This document shows, piece after piece, positions 19,622-32,275 of a stretch of 64,000 bases of DNA. This stretch comes from an uncultured SAR86 cluster bacterium (GTDB taxonomy: Bacteria > Pseudomonadota > Gammaproteobacteria > Magnimaribacterales > D2472): the NCBI GenBank assembly GCA_902602595.1, contig CACKRJ010000005.1, positions 1 through 64,000 of the forward strand. The letters are read 5' to 3'. Within the stretch, counting starts at the first letter, position 1. Every line of letters begins with the position of its first letter. The notes beneath the pieces were generated by a model. It saw nothing but the letters and a program-made list of their open reading frames with translations. It ran no database searches and had not been told where the DNA came from. A program made the position numbers and the translations under genes.

Positions 19622-20897
19622 TTTTGGCAAAAGGCAGATCAGATTCCTCAGCTTCAATCCAAAGTAATCTATTATATTTTGCCACCCTGTCAGATCTGCA
19701 AGGTGCGCCTGTTTTAATTTGGCCTGTTCCCAAGCCAACACAAAGATCTGCAATGGTACTATCTTCTGTTTCACCTGATCTATGAGAAATAATAGATTTA
19801 AATCCATGCTTGTTACCCAGATGAATAGTTTTCATGGTTTCTGTAATAGTTCCGATTTGATTAAATTTAATAAGAATGGAGTTTGCTAGAGAATCATCAA
19901 TTCCTCTTTGAAGCTCAACGACATTGGTTACAAAAAGGTCGTCTCCAACTAATTGGCAGCTATTTCCTATAGCTTCGGTAAGGTTTTTCCATCCCTCAAA
20001 ATCGCTCTCATCCATTCCATCCTCTATAGAAAATATAGGATATTTTCGTGTTAACTCTTTAAGATAGTTAGTGAATTCAATGGAGTTTAACTTTATAGAT
20101 TCTCCTTGAAGGTTATAAATGTCATTATTATAAAATTCTGAAGCGGCACAATCTAAAGCAATCCCGACATCCTTGCCTTCAGTCAAGTTATTATTTCTAA
20201 TAGCCTGAATTATAAGCTCAATTGCTTCTTGATTAGATTGAAGGTTTGGAGCAAATCCTCCCTCATCTCCAACACTTGTATTTAGACCTTTTGCATTTAG
20301 AATATTCTTAAGACCAGAGTATATTTCTGTTGCCCACTGCATAGCCTGTGAGAAATTATCAGCTCCAAAAGGCATAATCATAAACTCCTGAATATCGATA
20401 TTATTATCAGCGTGCTCACCACCATTAATAATATTTAACATTGGAGTTGGTATTTGCATCTTTGTTTTTTCACCGGTGATATCAAAAAAGAGTTGATTTA
20501 TATATTTATATAAAGGCAAATTAGATGTTTTGGATCCAGCGTCCAAGACTGCTAATGAAACGCCTAAAATAGCATTAGCGCCAAGTTTTGATTTAGATGA
20601 AGTTCCATCCAAAATAATCATTTTTTCATCAATCTCTTGTTGATTAGTTACATCCATACCAACCAATGCAGGGGCTATGATTTCATGAATATTTGATACA
20701 GCTTTACTTACTCCCTTGCCCATATAAATTGAATCGCCATCTCTTAACTCTAAAGCCTCTCTAGAACCAGTAGATGCACCGCTAGGCACCATTGAAGTTG
20801 CATAAATGCCATTATCTAAAGTTACCTTACAGGAAACAGTTGGAGTTCCTCGCGAGTCTATGATTTGAATTGCCTGGATAGAGTTAATTATTGACAT
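19608..20897 (-). CDS. eno: Enolase
   Basis: IIDSRGTPTVSCKVTL, SVGDEGGFAPNL, SIEDGMDESDFEGW, SHRSGETEDSTIADL. Confidence 0.98.
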   Translation of the reverse strand: MSIINSIQAIQIIDSRGTPTVSCKVTLDNGIYATSMVPSGASTGSREALELRDGDSIYMGKGVSKAVSNIHEIIAPALVGMDVTNQQEIDEKMIILDGTSSKSKLGANAILGVSLAVLDAGSKTSNLPLYKYINQLFFDITGEKTKMQIPTPMLNIINGGEHADNNIDIQEFMIMPFGADNFSQAMQWATEIYSGLKNILNAKGLNTSVGDEGGFAPNLQSNQEAIELIIQAIRNNNLTEGKDVGIALDCAASEFYNNDIYNLQGESIKLNSIEFTNYLKELTRKYPIFSIEDGMDESDFEGWKNLTEAIGNSCQLVGDDLFVTNVVELQRGIDDSLANSILIKFNQIGTITETMKTIHLGNKHGFKSIISHRSGETEDSTIADLCVGLGTGQIKTGAPCRSDRVAKYNRLLWIEAEESDLPFAKNVIG

Positions 20898-20906
20898 TAA
20901 ATATTG

Positions 20907-23383
<2,477 letters not shown>

Positions 23384-23437
23384 TTAAGTTATGATGGGAA
23401 TACAGAATATCAGATTCTAACCTTAATAAAAACTAAC

Positions 23438-24517
23438 TTAAGCAGATTCTTCAAATAAAGGTCTTGATAGATCAGCCCAATCAATCTCAGCATCACTTTT
23501 CGCTTCAGCGTATTCTAGAATACCTAGATCTTCAAATTTATCTTTAACAGAATCTCTTAACAGGCCAATTCTTCTTAAGTTTGGCATTACTCGCTGAAAA
23601 AGGAGCTTTTGGAAGTGTTGATTGATATCTGTTCCTAATTGAAATTGTCTTGCATCTTCAACATCCCAACCAAAACGTTCATATACATCTGTTGATAACA
23701 ATCTTTCTCTACTTAGCCAACATGCCTCATAAGCAAATTGAGCCCTATCCTCTTTTTCTTCTTCGCTTAAAGTGTCAACAAACTCTTCTAGATAATTTAT
23801 TCCAAAAGTAACATGTCTAGCTTCATCTCTTATTATAAGGCCTAGCATGTCTCGCAAAACTGGGTCATGTGTTAGTTCTCTTGATGCTTGAAAGGCTGCT
23901 AATGCCAACCCCTCAATTATTATCTGCATACCAATAAACTTTAAATCCCACCTTGGATCAGTAAGGATCTTATCTAGTATTGACTTTAAAGCATTTCCAA
24001 TTGGATACATCATTTTTACTCTTGTTTGAATGTATTTATTGAATGCTTCAACATGTCTGGCTTCATCAAAAGTCTGAGATGCTGCATAAAGCTTTGCATT
24101 GTAGGTTGGAGCGCATGAAGTTAATTGAGATGCTACTAAAAGAGCTCCTTGTTCTCCATGCAAAAACTGACTCTGACTCCAAGCAATTCTATGATTTAAA
24201 AAATCTACTTTTTTCTTATCAGAAAGTTTCTTATAGGGTTCATATTCATCCCAAAAAATTGGGGTTGGCTCAGTAATTCTGTTTAATGGTCTGTTCCAAT
24301 CTATATCAAGTTCAACATTCCAATTCAATTCTTTTCCGAGTTCATAAAGTTTTTTAATCCTATTATCTTGGACTGTGTAATCCCAATTATATGCTCCAGA
24401 TAAAGGTGTATTAAAAATTTCAGCAATATCATCAGCAACTCCCTCATTCATATATGGAGGCAGATCCTCTTCTAATTTGATTTCTCTTGGATTCTTATCT
24501 AGATAATTAATTTTCAT
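23438..24517 (-). CDS. Ferritin-like diiron protein, function unassigned
   Basis: Two DEARH motifs (QTFDEARHVEAF; IIRDEARHVTFG) plus upstream HGEQGAL and IIIEGLAL carboxylate helices. Confidence 0.75.
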   Translation of the reverse strand: MKINYLDKNPREIKLEEDLPPYMNEGVADDIAEIFNTPLSGAYNWDYTVQDNRIKKLYELGKELNWNVELDIDWNRPLNRITEPTPIFWDEYEPYKKLSDKKKVDFLNHRIAWSQSQFLHGEQGALLVASQLTSCAPTYNAKLYAASQTFDEARHVEAFNKYIQTRVKMMYPIGNALKSILDKILTDPRWDLKFIGMQIIIEGLALAAFQASRELTHDPVLRDMLGLIIRDEARHVTFGINYLEEFVDTLSEEEKEDRAQFAYEACWLSRERLLSTDVYERFGWDVEDARQFQLGTDINQHFQKLLFQRVMPNLRRIGLLRDSVKDKFEDLGILEYAEAKSDAEIDWADLSRPLFEESA

Positions 24518-25563
24518 ACATTTAGGTGTTTTCTTTTCACTCTATTACTCATTTTCGTCATAAGTTCATAAGAAATCAAATTATTTTTGTTAGCATTTTT
24601 AACGATTGATAAATCAGGTGACCATAATTCACACCAGTCTCCAATTTTGCAATCAGGTATATCTGTTATATCAATCGAAATAAGATCCATACTAACTCTT
24701 CCGATAATTTTAGATTGATAACTGTTCACAATTACCGACGTTCCATCAATAGCTGTTTGGGGAAAACCGTCAGCATAACCACAATAAACAATTGCAATCT
24801 TAGATGGTTTCTTCGTCTTTACCCTTCCACCGTAACCAATTCTTTCATTTTTATCTAAGAATTGAATAGAGATAATTTGGCTTCTAAATGTCATAGCAGT
24901 TTTTAAACCAGGAAAGTCAATTCCCCCATACATAGCAATTCCTGGTCTAACCCAGTCATATGCTTGATCTGGAAAATTAAACACACCTGCAGAATTCAAT
25001 ATGCTTCGCTGCATATTATTTTCTAAATGATTCCAAGCATGGTCAAAATTCTCAAATTGAGTATTATTTAATTTATCTTTAGGGTTGTCTGCGCAAGCTA
25101 AATGCGTCATTAATACGTTTGAATCCTTTAAAAGGGATTGAAATTGATCAAGCTCATCTATAGCAATGCCCAATCTATTCATTCCAGTATTTACTTTTAT
25201 CCAAAATAACAAATCATCTTGATATTGCTTTGCCAATGGTAATTGTGACATTGAATGCACAACAGACCATATGTTATTTTTTTTTAAAATATCATAAGCA
25301 TCTGATGAATAAACGCCTTGCATGGCTAAGATTGGCTTTAAAGAGATTTCTCTTATCTTAAGAGCCTCTTCTAATCTAACAACACCGTATCCATCTATTA
25401 CATCATCCATTGCATGAGTAGACTTTTCAAGATCATGTCCATATGCATTGCTTTTGATAATTCCCATAATTTTACAATTTGCGGGAAGTATACTTTTAAT
25501 TGCTTGGATATTTCCTCTTACAAGCTCATAATCAATTATAAGCTCAGAATTTGGTTCAATCAT
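24514..25563 (-). CDS. alr: Alanine racemase
   Basis: PLP lysine motif IMGIIKSNAYGHD, NTGMNRLGI, RPGIAMYGG, GRVSMDLISID. Confidence 0.95.
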   Translation of the reverse strand: MIEPNSELIIDYELVRGNIQAIKSILPANCKIMGIIKSNAYGHDLEKSTHAMDDVIDGYGVVRLEEALKIREISLKPILAMQGVYSSDAYDILKKNNIWSVVHSMSQLPLAKQYQDDLLFWIKVNTGMNRLGIAIDELDQFQSLLKDSNVLMTHLACADNPKDKLNNTQFENFDHAWNHLENNMQRSILNSAGVFNFPDQAYDWVRPGIAMYGGIDFPGLKTAMTFRSQIISIQFLDKNERIGYGGRVKTKKPSKIAIVYCGYADGFPQTAIDGTSVIVNSYQSKIIGRVSMDLISIDITDIPDCKIGDWCELWSPDLSIVKNANKNNLISYELMTKMSNRVKRKHLNV

Positions 25564-26930
25564 TGAATGGAGTCGTAGTAGCTATCGACAGCAAAGTCTT
25601 CAAACCTAGTGTATTCTTTAAGAAATGTTAGATTCACTTTGCCTATCGGCCCATTTCTTTGCTTGCCGATAATAATTTCAGCCTTGTTTCCCTCTTCGGA
25701 GTCTTCATTATAAACCTCATCTCTGTAGATAAATAAAATTACATCAGCGTCTTGTTCAATTGCACCCGAATCTCTTAAATCAGACATAATAGGTTTTTTA
25801 TTAGGTCTTTGGTCAACAGCACGGTTTAACTGAGAGATTCCAATTACAGGAATATTTAGCTCCTTTGCAAGCATTTTTAATGATCTGGAAATTTCAGAAA
25901 TTTGATTCACTCTATTCTCTTGAGAGCCTGGTATCTGCATTAATTGAAGATAATCAACAACTATTAAAGATAATCCATTGGGTTCTTGTCTAGCAATTCT
26001 TCTAGCTCTTGCTCGCAGCTCCATGGGTGAGAGCATAGAACTATCATCAACATATAAGGGTAAATCTTTTAATCTTGACGAGGACTCCATAAATTTATTA
26101 AGTTCTTCTTTATTCATAGATGCAGCTCTGACTTTTTGCTGGTCGATCTTGGCATTACTTGCAAGCAATCTTGTTGTGAGTGCATCAGCTGGCATTTCAA
26201 GACTAAACACCAATATTCCTCCAGGTATGTCTTTGTTCACTATGAAATTTTCAACTATATTCATGCTTAAAGCAGTTTTGCCCATGCTTGGTCTTGCAGC
26301 AACTATTATCAAATCTCCATCCTGAAGACCTTGCAATTTTCTATCTAAATCTTTGAACCCTGTCGAAGCCCCAAGTAACGAAGAGCCTTTTTTTGCAATT
26401 TCATTCATCTTTTCAATTGACTGAGGTATTAACTCATCTAATTTCTGGATATTAATAGATGTTCTGCTAGCTTCATCATTAAGTGAAAAAATTTTCGTTT
26501 CAGCCTCATCAAGTAATTCAGCAGCATCTTTGCCTTGAGGGTTAATAATAAGCTCAGAAATCTCTGAGTTTATTTTCATTAACCTTCTTGAAATAGATTT
26601 TTGTCTAATCATCGCAGCGTAAGCTTCTAAATTAGCTGCAGAGGGACTAGTGGAGGCTAAATCAATTAAATAATTCTTACCACCTGCTCTTGTTAAGAGA
26701 TTTTTACTGTCCAGACGATCTGAAACCGTAAGAGGATCAAGGGGTTTATTAGAATTAACTAACTCGCCCATTGACTGAAAAATATTTTGATGATCTTGAC
26801 TTTCAAAATCGGTGAATTCAATTATCTCGCTCACAGCATCATATCTTTCAGTTTCGAGCATTAATCCACCCAAGATGGCCCTTTCAAGCTCTCTAACTTG
26901 CTCTGTATTTTCTATGGATTTGGTAGACAT
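25560..26930 (-). CDS. dnaB: Replicative DNA helicase DnaB
   Basis: DLIIVAARPSMGKTALSMNI, VVDYLQLM, SDLRDSGAIEQDADVILFIYR; no intein. Confidence 0.98.
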   Translation of the reverse strand: MSTKSIENTEQVRELERAILGGLMLETERYDAVSEIIEFTDFESQDHQNIFQSMGELVNSNKPLDPLTVSDRLDSKNLLTRAGGKNYLIDLASTSPSAANLEAYAAMIRQKSISRRLMKINSEISELIINPQGKDAAELLDEAETKIFSLNDEASRTSINIQKLDELIPQSIEKMNEIAKKGSSLLGASTGFKDLDRKLQGLQDGDLIIVAARPSMGKTALSMNIVENFIVNKDIPGGILVFSLEMPADALTTRLLASNAKIDQQKVRAASMNKEELNKFMESSSRLKDLPLYVDDSSMLSPMELRARARRIARQEPNGLSLIVVDYLQLMQIPGSQENRVNQISEISRSLKMLAKELNIPVIGISQLNRAVDQRPNKKPIMSDLRDSGAIEQDADVILFIYRDEVYNEDSEEGNKAEIIIGKQRNGPIGKVNLTFLKEYTRFEDFAVDSYYDSIQ

Positions 26931-26966
26931 AAATATGATTCTTACATCATATTATTAAGATAACAA

Positions 26967-27413
26967 CTACTCTGGCTGAACAGATACCTCAACAACACAT
27001 GAAACCTCAGGGTGGAATAATAAAGTGATTGGATAATCTCCAAGCTCTTTTAACGGCCCATCAGGTAATTGAATAATGCTTTTATCTACAACATGATCAA
27101 TTTTGCTGAATGCATCGGAGATTTCTCTCGTTCCTACAGAACCATACAAAGCACCTTCCTCAGTGACTTGAACTTTAATTTCAACCTTGGCCCCAGCAAC
27201 TGTTTCAGCTTTACCTTGAGCATTTGCCATTTCATCTGCTGAAGCTGCAGCTAGCTCTGCTTTTTTGCTTTCAACATATTTAAGATTTTCATCAGAAGCG
27301 AACATGGCTTTCTTCTTAGGAATAAGAAAATTTCTTGCATATCCTGAGCTGACCTCAACGACATCTCCAATTTCACCTAATTTTAGGATTTTATCTAAAA
27401 GTATAATTTTCAT
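26967..27413 (-). CDS. rplI: Ribosomal protein bL9
   Basis: MKIILLDKILKLGEIGDVVEVSSGYARNFLIPKKKA. Confidence 0.97.
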   Translation of the reverse strand: MKIILLDKILKLGEIGDVVEVSSGYARNFLIPKKKAMFASDENLKYVESKKAELAAASADEMANAQGKAETVAGAKVEIKVQVTEEGALYGSVGTREISDAFSKIDHVVDKSIIQLPDGPLKELGDYPITLLFHPEVSCVVEVSVQPE

Positions 27414-27416
27414 AAT

Positions 27417-27608
27417 TTATCTATGGGAGTCTGTGTATGGGAGCAAAGCTAAAAAGCGGGCAATCTTAATTGCTTTTGTTAATTTTCTCTGCTCTGAAGC
27501 GCTGATATTAGAAACTCTTGCAGGTATTATTTTTCCTGTCTCAGTAATATATCTTTTCAAAAGATCAACATTCTTATAATTAAAATTTTTATTATTAGAT
27601 TCTGTCAT
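27417..27608 (-). CDS. rpsR: Ribosomal protein bS18 (short N-terminus)
   Basis: [44 protein letters not shown]. Confidence 0.95.
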   Translation of the reverse strand: MTESNNKNFNYKNVDLLKRYITETGKIIPARVSNISASEQRKLTKAIKIARFLALLPYTDSHR

Positions 27609-28048
27609 TATTTACCATCCTTTAATTCTTCTTTAGCACTAGAATCAAAAGCAGTATTTGATTCTTCTGGAGTAGTTTTTAGTTTTTCTTGACTCTGCTC
27701 TTCTTCTTGAGAAACTTTTTTTGTCTCACTTGATTCTAAAAGAAGTAATGAATCCTCAATAGAAGGAGAATCAACTTTTAACAAAAGGTGACGTATTACA
27801 GATGTGTCATATTTTAATTTAGATTCAAGCTCTAAAGCAGACTCAGCTGGTCCTTCTATCTGCAAGATAGCATAGTGTCCTTTATTATGATTTAAGATAC
27901 TGTATGCAAGTTGCCTTCGACCAATGTTCTCAAGCTTATTAAGCTTGATGTTTAAGTCGTTAAGAGTCTTTTCAAGCTTTTTATGAAAATTATCAAACTT
28001 AGTAGATAAGTCAGGATTGAGTATTAAAATTAATTCGTAATTGTTCAT
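27608..28048 (-). CDS. rpsF: Ribosomal protein bS6 with acidic C-terminal tail
   Basis: [15 protein letters not shown]..., bS6 fold followed by a Glu/Ser/Lys-rich extension. Confidence 0.94.
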   Translation of the reverse strand: MNNYELILILNPDLSTKFDNFHKKLEKTLNDLNIKLNKLENIGRRQLAYSILNHNKGHYAILQIEGPAESALELESKLKYDTSVIRHLLLKVDSPSIEDSLLLLESSETKKVSQEEEQSQEKLKTTPEESNTAFDSSAKEELKDGK

Positions 28049-28103
28049 ATTTTTCCTTCTGGGTAAATAGATTTTTTGAACATCAAAAAACCAAGGAGCG
28101 TGA

Positions 28104-28132
28104 ATTCTATGCTAAATACATCTGGCAATCAA
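28104..28132 (-). promoter_or_regulatory. Candidate sigma70-type promoter for rpsF-rpsR-rplI-dnaB-alr
   Basis: Minus strand TTGATT-N17-TAGAAT between ftsA stop and rpsF start. Confidence 0.5.
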
Positions 28133-29358
28133 TAATTATTTTTTAAGAAGCCAAACGCTTTATCAAAAAAGGTTTTATTATTTTCTAAGGTATAACCCTG
28201 CTTAATTTGGTCGAAACCAAAGCCTATCAAGCCTAAAGCAGTGGCATATATTGGATTTTTGAGAACTGATTCCATCCCATTAAATTTCTCTGGAATACCA
28301 AGTCTTACACTGGTTTGGAAAATAGATTCAGCTAGGGCAACGGCACCTTCCATTTTTGAAGTTCCACCTGTAAGAACTATGCCTGCAGGAATTTTATTTT
28401 CAAAACCGTTACGTTTTATTTCTGCTTTAACTAAATCAAAGAGCTCGACGTATCTCGGTTCAATAATTTCGGCCAATGATCTTCTTGATAAGTCTTCCGG
28501 AGGCCTACCACCAACCCTCATTACCTCTAAAGTTTCTCCATCTTGAGTTAGTTCAGCAGCTGCGCAACCATGTTTCTGCTTAATATCTTCTGCTTGGGCA
28601 GTAGGAGTTCTCAATGCAACAGCTATATCACTCGTTACTTGATCGCCCGCAATGGGAATCACTCCTGTAAATGATATTGAACCAGAGTTAAAGACTGCTA
28701 TATCTGTAGTTCCTCCACCTATATCGACCAAACAAACTCCGAGTTCTTTTTCATCCTCTGATAAAACAGAATATGAGCTAGCAAGTTGCTCTAAAACAAA
28801 ACCATCAACTCCTATCCCGCATCTTTTCACGCATTTTTCTATGTTTTGAATAGCATTATTTGCACAAGTAACTAAATGCACATGGGATTCTAATCTAACA
28901 CCAGACATCCCAAGCGGCTCTCTAATAGAGTCTTGATTATCAATAACATATTCTTGAGGAAGAACATGCAGAACCCTCTGATCAGATGGTATTGCAACTG
29001 CTTGCGCTGCTTCAATAACCCTATCTATATCACTTGCTTCAACCTCTTTGTCTTTTATACCAACTATCCCATGAGAATTTAAACTTCGAATATGATTGCC
29101 TGCAATCCCTACATAAACATTTTTAATTTTGCCTTCAAATGATGCCTGAGCTTGATCTATAGACTTTTGAATTGCGTCTGTAGTGGCATCAATATTAACT
29201 ACAACACCTTTTTTGAGGCCGCTAGATGGATAAGATCCCATCGATATGACCTCAATAGAATGTTGATCAACATACTTACCAATAATACAAACAACCTTCG
29301 AGGTCCCAATATCTAATCCAACAACATAGTCCGAATCTTTTGTTCCGTTATTTGCCAT
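28129..29358 (-). CDS. ftsA: Cell division protein FtsA
   Basis: VVGLDIGTSKVVCIIGK, VDIGGGTTDIAVF, GIVLTGGTSKMEG; C-terminal amphipathic tail. Confidence 0.97.
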   Translation of the reverse strand: MANNGTKDSDYVVGLDIGTSKVVCIIGKYVDQHSIEVISMGSYPSSGLKKGVVVNIDATTDAIQKSIDQAQASFEGKIKNVYVGIAGNHIRSLNSHGIVGIKDKEVEASDIDRVIEAAQAVAIPSDQRVLHVLPQEYVIDNQDSIREPLGMSGVRLESHVHLVTCANNAIQNIEKCVKRCGIGVDGFVLEQLASSYSVLSEDEKELGVCLVDIGGGTTDIAVFNSGSISFTGVIPIAGDQVTSDIAVALRTPTAQAEDIKQKHGCAAAELTQDGETLEVMRVGGRPPEDLSRRSLAEIIEPRYVELFDLVKAEIKRNGFENKIPAGIVLTGGTSKMEGAVALAESIFQTSVRLGIPEKFNGMESVLKNPIYATALGLIGFGFDQIKQGYTLENNKTFFDKAFGFLKNNY

Positions 29359-29983
29359 AGTTTAATGCCGCTCCATCTTTGTATCTTAAATCAATAATAC
29401 TAGGAGTTAAGTTTTTTTCGAAAATATATTTTAAAGTTAGAGAAAGTTTCTTAAATACATCGGATGAAAGATCTGACCCTAAATTGATTTGTAACTTGTT
29501 TGTAGTATTAAAATACCAGCCTTCTGCTTCAGAATAAGAAACGGAAAAAATTTTTAGACTATGGATTTGTAGGACTGAATAAATTTCATCTTCAACTTGA
29601 GACCATTTCTCAACTAATTCAATTGGGATGAATAAATGCAGTAATTCAGGATATTCACCAAAATATGAAAACTTAGTAAACTCAGCATCTAAATAAAACC
29701 TATCTTGCCAAATATATTTGGGCTCTTTTGTTTCAATAAACAATTCTAAAGGTTTGAATGCATTTTTTTTAATTAAATAAGATTTTATCCAATTTTGATT
29801 ATTTAAAAATTTTGACAGGTTTTTCTTTGAACTCTGGCTTGATAAATTTAAAACTAATTCTTGCTCTTGTTTTAGAGTTGGAGGCTTCTCGAATACTATA
29901 ATGACTTTTTGATTTGTCCCACCTGAACAACCAAAGAAAATAGGGATTAAAATTAAAAATAATAGAGCCCTTCTATTTAGCAT
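29348..29983 (-). CDS. ftsQ: Probable divergent/compact FtsQ
   Basis: Position between ddl and ftsA; N-terminal hydrophobic segment, then LELFIETKEPKYIWQDRFYLDAEFTKF resembling the FtsQ periplasmic region; start at MLNRRALL (track start 30007). Confidence 0.7.
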   Translation of the reverse strand: MLNRRALLFLILIPIFFGCSGGTNQKVIIVFEKPPTLKQEQELVLNLSSQSSKKNLSKFLNNQNWIKSYLIKKNAFKPLELFIETKEPKYIWQDRFYLDAEFTKFSYFGEYPELLHLFIPIELVEKWSQVEDEIYSVLQIHSLKIFSVSYSEAEGWYFNTTNKLQINLGSDLSSDVFKKLSLTLKYIFEKNLTPSIIDLRYKDGAALNYGK

Positions 29984-30887
29984 GGATAATTTCTTGCACA
30001 AGATCATTATATGAAAGACCGATGGACTCTGCAGACTTTGGAAATAGACTATGTGAAGTCATGCCTGGCACGGTATTGACTTCAAGCACAAAAAAATTAC
30101 TGTTTCTGTCCTGCAAAAGATCAACTCTTAACCACCCCTTGCAACCCATGACATCGAGGGTCCTTAAGCATATTTGTTTAAGCTTATTTTTCTCATCTTT
30201 TGAAAGCATTAGTTCAGAAAGCTGAGTGTCTTCATTCACATATTTTGCATTGAAGTTATAAAATGATTCAGAGGTATTTATCTCAACTGCAGGCAAGCAT
30301 CTTCCGTGAAGAATGGGCACTGTAAGCTCTCTAAAATCTATACTTTCCTCCAAAATAAATTGCCGTCTTGGATTTATACAATCAGAAATAGCTGACTCTA
30401 ATTCTTGGTTATTCGAAATTTTAAAAACATCTATGCTAGAGCCATCTTCTGCAGGCTTTAAAAAAAGTTCTTTAAATGGTCTAAGCTGATCAAAAAAAGC
30501 ATCATCTAGATTCTTCTCTATTTCTACGAGCGATGAAATACTAATCCACCTTGGAGTAGGAATTTTATTTTCTTTAAGAAGTTCTTTACAGGTATTTTTA
30601 TTCCAAGTGTTTGCACAAGCTTGAAAATTGCTACCAGAAAATGGGATGCCCTTTTGTTGCAAAAGTTTCTGCAATTCTCCAGATTCACCATCCTTCCCAT
30701 GAAGAGCAATAAAGATAAAGTCTTCTTTTGTTAGATTTTGGAACGAAAAGTGTTCTGGGTAGTCAATAAGTTGAACTTCATATCCCAAGTCTTCCAATGA
30801 TTGGAATATATGTTTTCCACTTTCAAGTGAAACTTCCCGCTCTGATGATTCCCCCCCATACAAAACTGTAATTTTTTTTATCGCCAC
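29973..30887 (-). CDS. ddl: D-alanine--D-alanine ligase
   Basis: VLYGGESSEREVSLESG, IALHGKDGESGELQ, EVNTVPGMTSHSL. Confidence 0.97.
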   Translation of the reverse strand: MAIKKITVLYGGESSEREVSLESGKHIFQSLEDLGYEVQLIDYPEHFSFQNLTKEDFIFIALHGKDGESGELQKLLQQKGIPFSGSNFQACANTWNKNTCKELLKENKIPTPRWISISSLVEIEKNLDDAFFDQLRPFKELFLKPAEDGSSIDVFKISNNQELESAISDCINPRRQFILEESIDFRELTVPILHGRCLPAVEINTSESFYNFNAKYVNEDTQLSELMLSKDEKNKLKQICLRTLDVMGCKGWLRVDLLQDRNSNFFVLEVNTVPGMTSHSLFPKSAESIGLSYNDLVQEIIHAK

Positions 30888-32269
30888 TTTTTTTTAATCT
30901 CATAATTTAGTTTTGAGATTGTTCCTGCCCCTTGAGTAATTAAAATTGAAAAGTCTTGATGATTTTTTTGGAGCCAATCTATTGGATCTTGGCTTCCAAG
31001 ATAGTGAACATTTTTATGATTTTTCATTATCTGAAAAGCAAGTTTTTTTGATGAAATTCCTTTGATAGGTTTTTCACTTGCTGGATATATATCCAATAAA
31101 AGAAGAAAATTTACTTTAGAAAGCACTCTTACAAAATCATCAAACAATTGTTGAGTTCTTGTATATCTATGGGGCTCAAAAATCATGCATATTTTTTTAC
31201 GAGGAAATTTTTCTTTGGTTGCCAGAATAGTTGATAAAATTTCAACAGGGTGATGGCCATAATCATCTATTAACACATGAGGTTGATCTTCAAGATAGAT
31301 TTTTGAAATCTCAAATCTTCTTCCAACTCCCTGAAAGTCACTCAATCCTTTAGCAATATTCTTTATAGATATATTTTCTTCTATTGCAACACAAATAGCT
31401 GCAGTAACATTATATAAATTATGTTTACCGCTTAAATGAGTAGAAAATTTATAATTCTTCTTATTAACATGGTCTTTTAATTGAAATTTTTGAACGCCTT
31501 TTCTCAGCTTAATATCAACTATTTGGAATCTATTTTTTGCACTAAAACCAAAAGTAATTTGTTTTCTATGAATTTTTTTGGAAATTTTACGGATGTTTGC
31601 ATCATCTAGATTAAGAATAATATGACCATAAAAAGGTAAGTTTTCTGCAAAACTTACAAAAGACTGATTTAATTTCTCTTGGTCTGATTCATAGAAACTT
31701 AAATGATCATTATCAATGTTGGTGATAACAGCAATATCTGGCTGCAGATGTAAAAATGATCCATCACTTTCATCTGCTTCTACAATAATATAATTGCCAT
31801 CGCCGAGGTTAGAGCTTCTCCCAATGCTCAACACTTGCCCTCCGATGACATAAGTTGGACTTAAATTTGCTGCATTAAAAATACTCGCAATGATGCTTGT
31901 AGAGGTTGTCTTGCCGTGACTGCCAGCAATTGCAATGCTCCGATACGGCCTCATAAGAGTTCCGAGCATTTCCGCCCTTGGAATAATAGTTAATCCACAT
32001 TGCTTGGCATGCAAGAGCTCAGTATTTTTACTAGATATTGCTGATGAAGCAACAACTAAATCTGCATTTTTAATAAGCTTAGGATCATGACCAATTTGAA
32101 CTTTAGCGCCTAGTTTTTTTAATTCCTTCAGCTCATCTGTAATTACAAGATCAGAGCCCGTAACTTTAAAACCACGTTTTTGTAAAATAGTTGCAACTCC
32201 AATCATTCCCGAGCCACCGATGCCAATCATATGAATTTTTTTAAACTTTTGAAATCCTAGAGAAGACAT
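30878..32269 (-). CDS. murC: UDP-N-acetylmuramate--L-alanine ligase
   Basis: HMIGIGGSGMIGVA, AGSHGKTTSTS, IDDYGHHPVEI. Confidence 0.97.
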   Translation of the reverse strand: MSSLGFQKFKKIHMIGIGGSGMIGVATILQKRGFKVTGSDLVITDELKELKKLGAKVQIGHDPKLIKNADLVVASSAISSKNTELLHAKQCGLTIIPRAEMLGTLMRPYRSIAIAGSHGKTTSTSIIASIFNAANLSPTYVIGGQVLSIGRSSNLGDGNYIIVEADESDGSFLHLQPDIAVITNIDNDHLSFYESDQEKLNQSFVSFAENLPFYGHIILNLDDANIRKISKKIHRKQITFGFSAKNRFQIVDIKLRKGVQKFQLKDHVNKKNYKFSTHLSGKHNLYNVTAAICVAIEENISIKNIAKGLSDFQGVGRRFEISKIYLEDQPHVLIDDYGHHPVEILSTILATKEKFPRKKICMIFEPHRYTRTQQLFDDFVRVLSKVNFLLLLDIYPASEKPIKGISSKKLAFQIMKNHKNVHYLGSQDPIDWLQKNHQDFSILITQGAGTISKLNYEIKKKWR

Positions 32270-32275
32270 ATTTTT

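Noticed and set aside
19622-19807. N-terminal 62 aa of the track ORF 19322-19807
   Set aside because: This section overlaps eno in another frame; FtsB starts at the internal ATG at 19621
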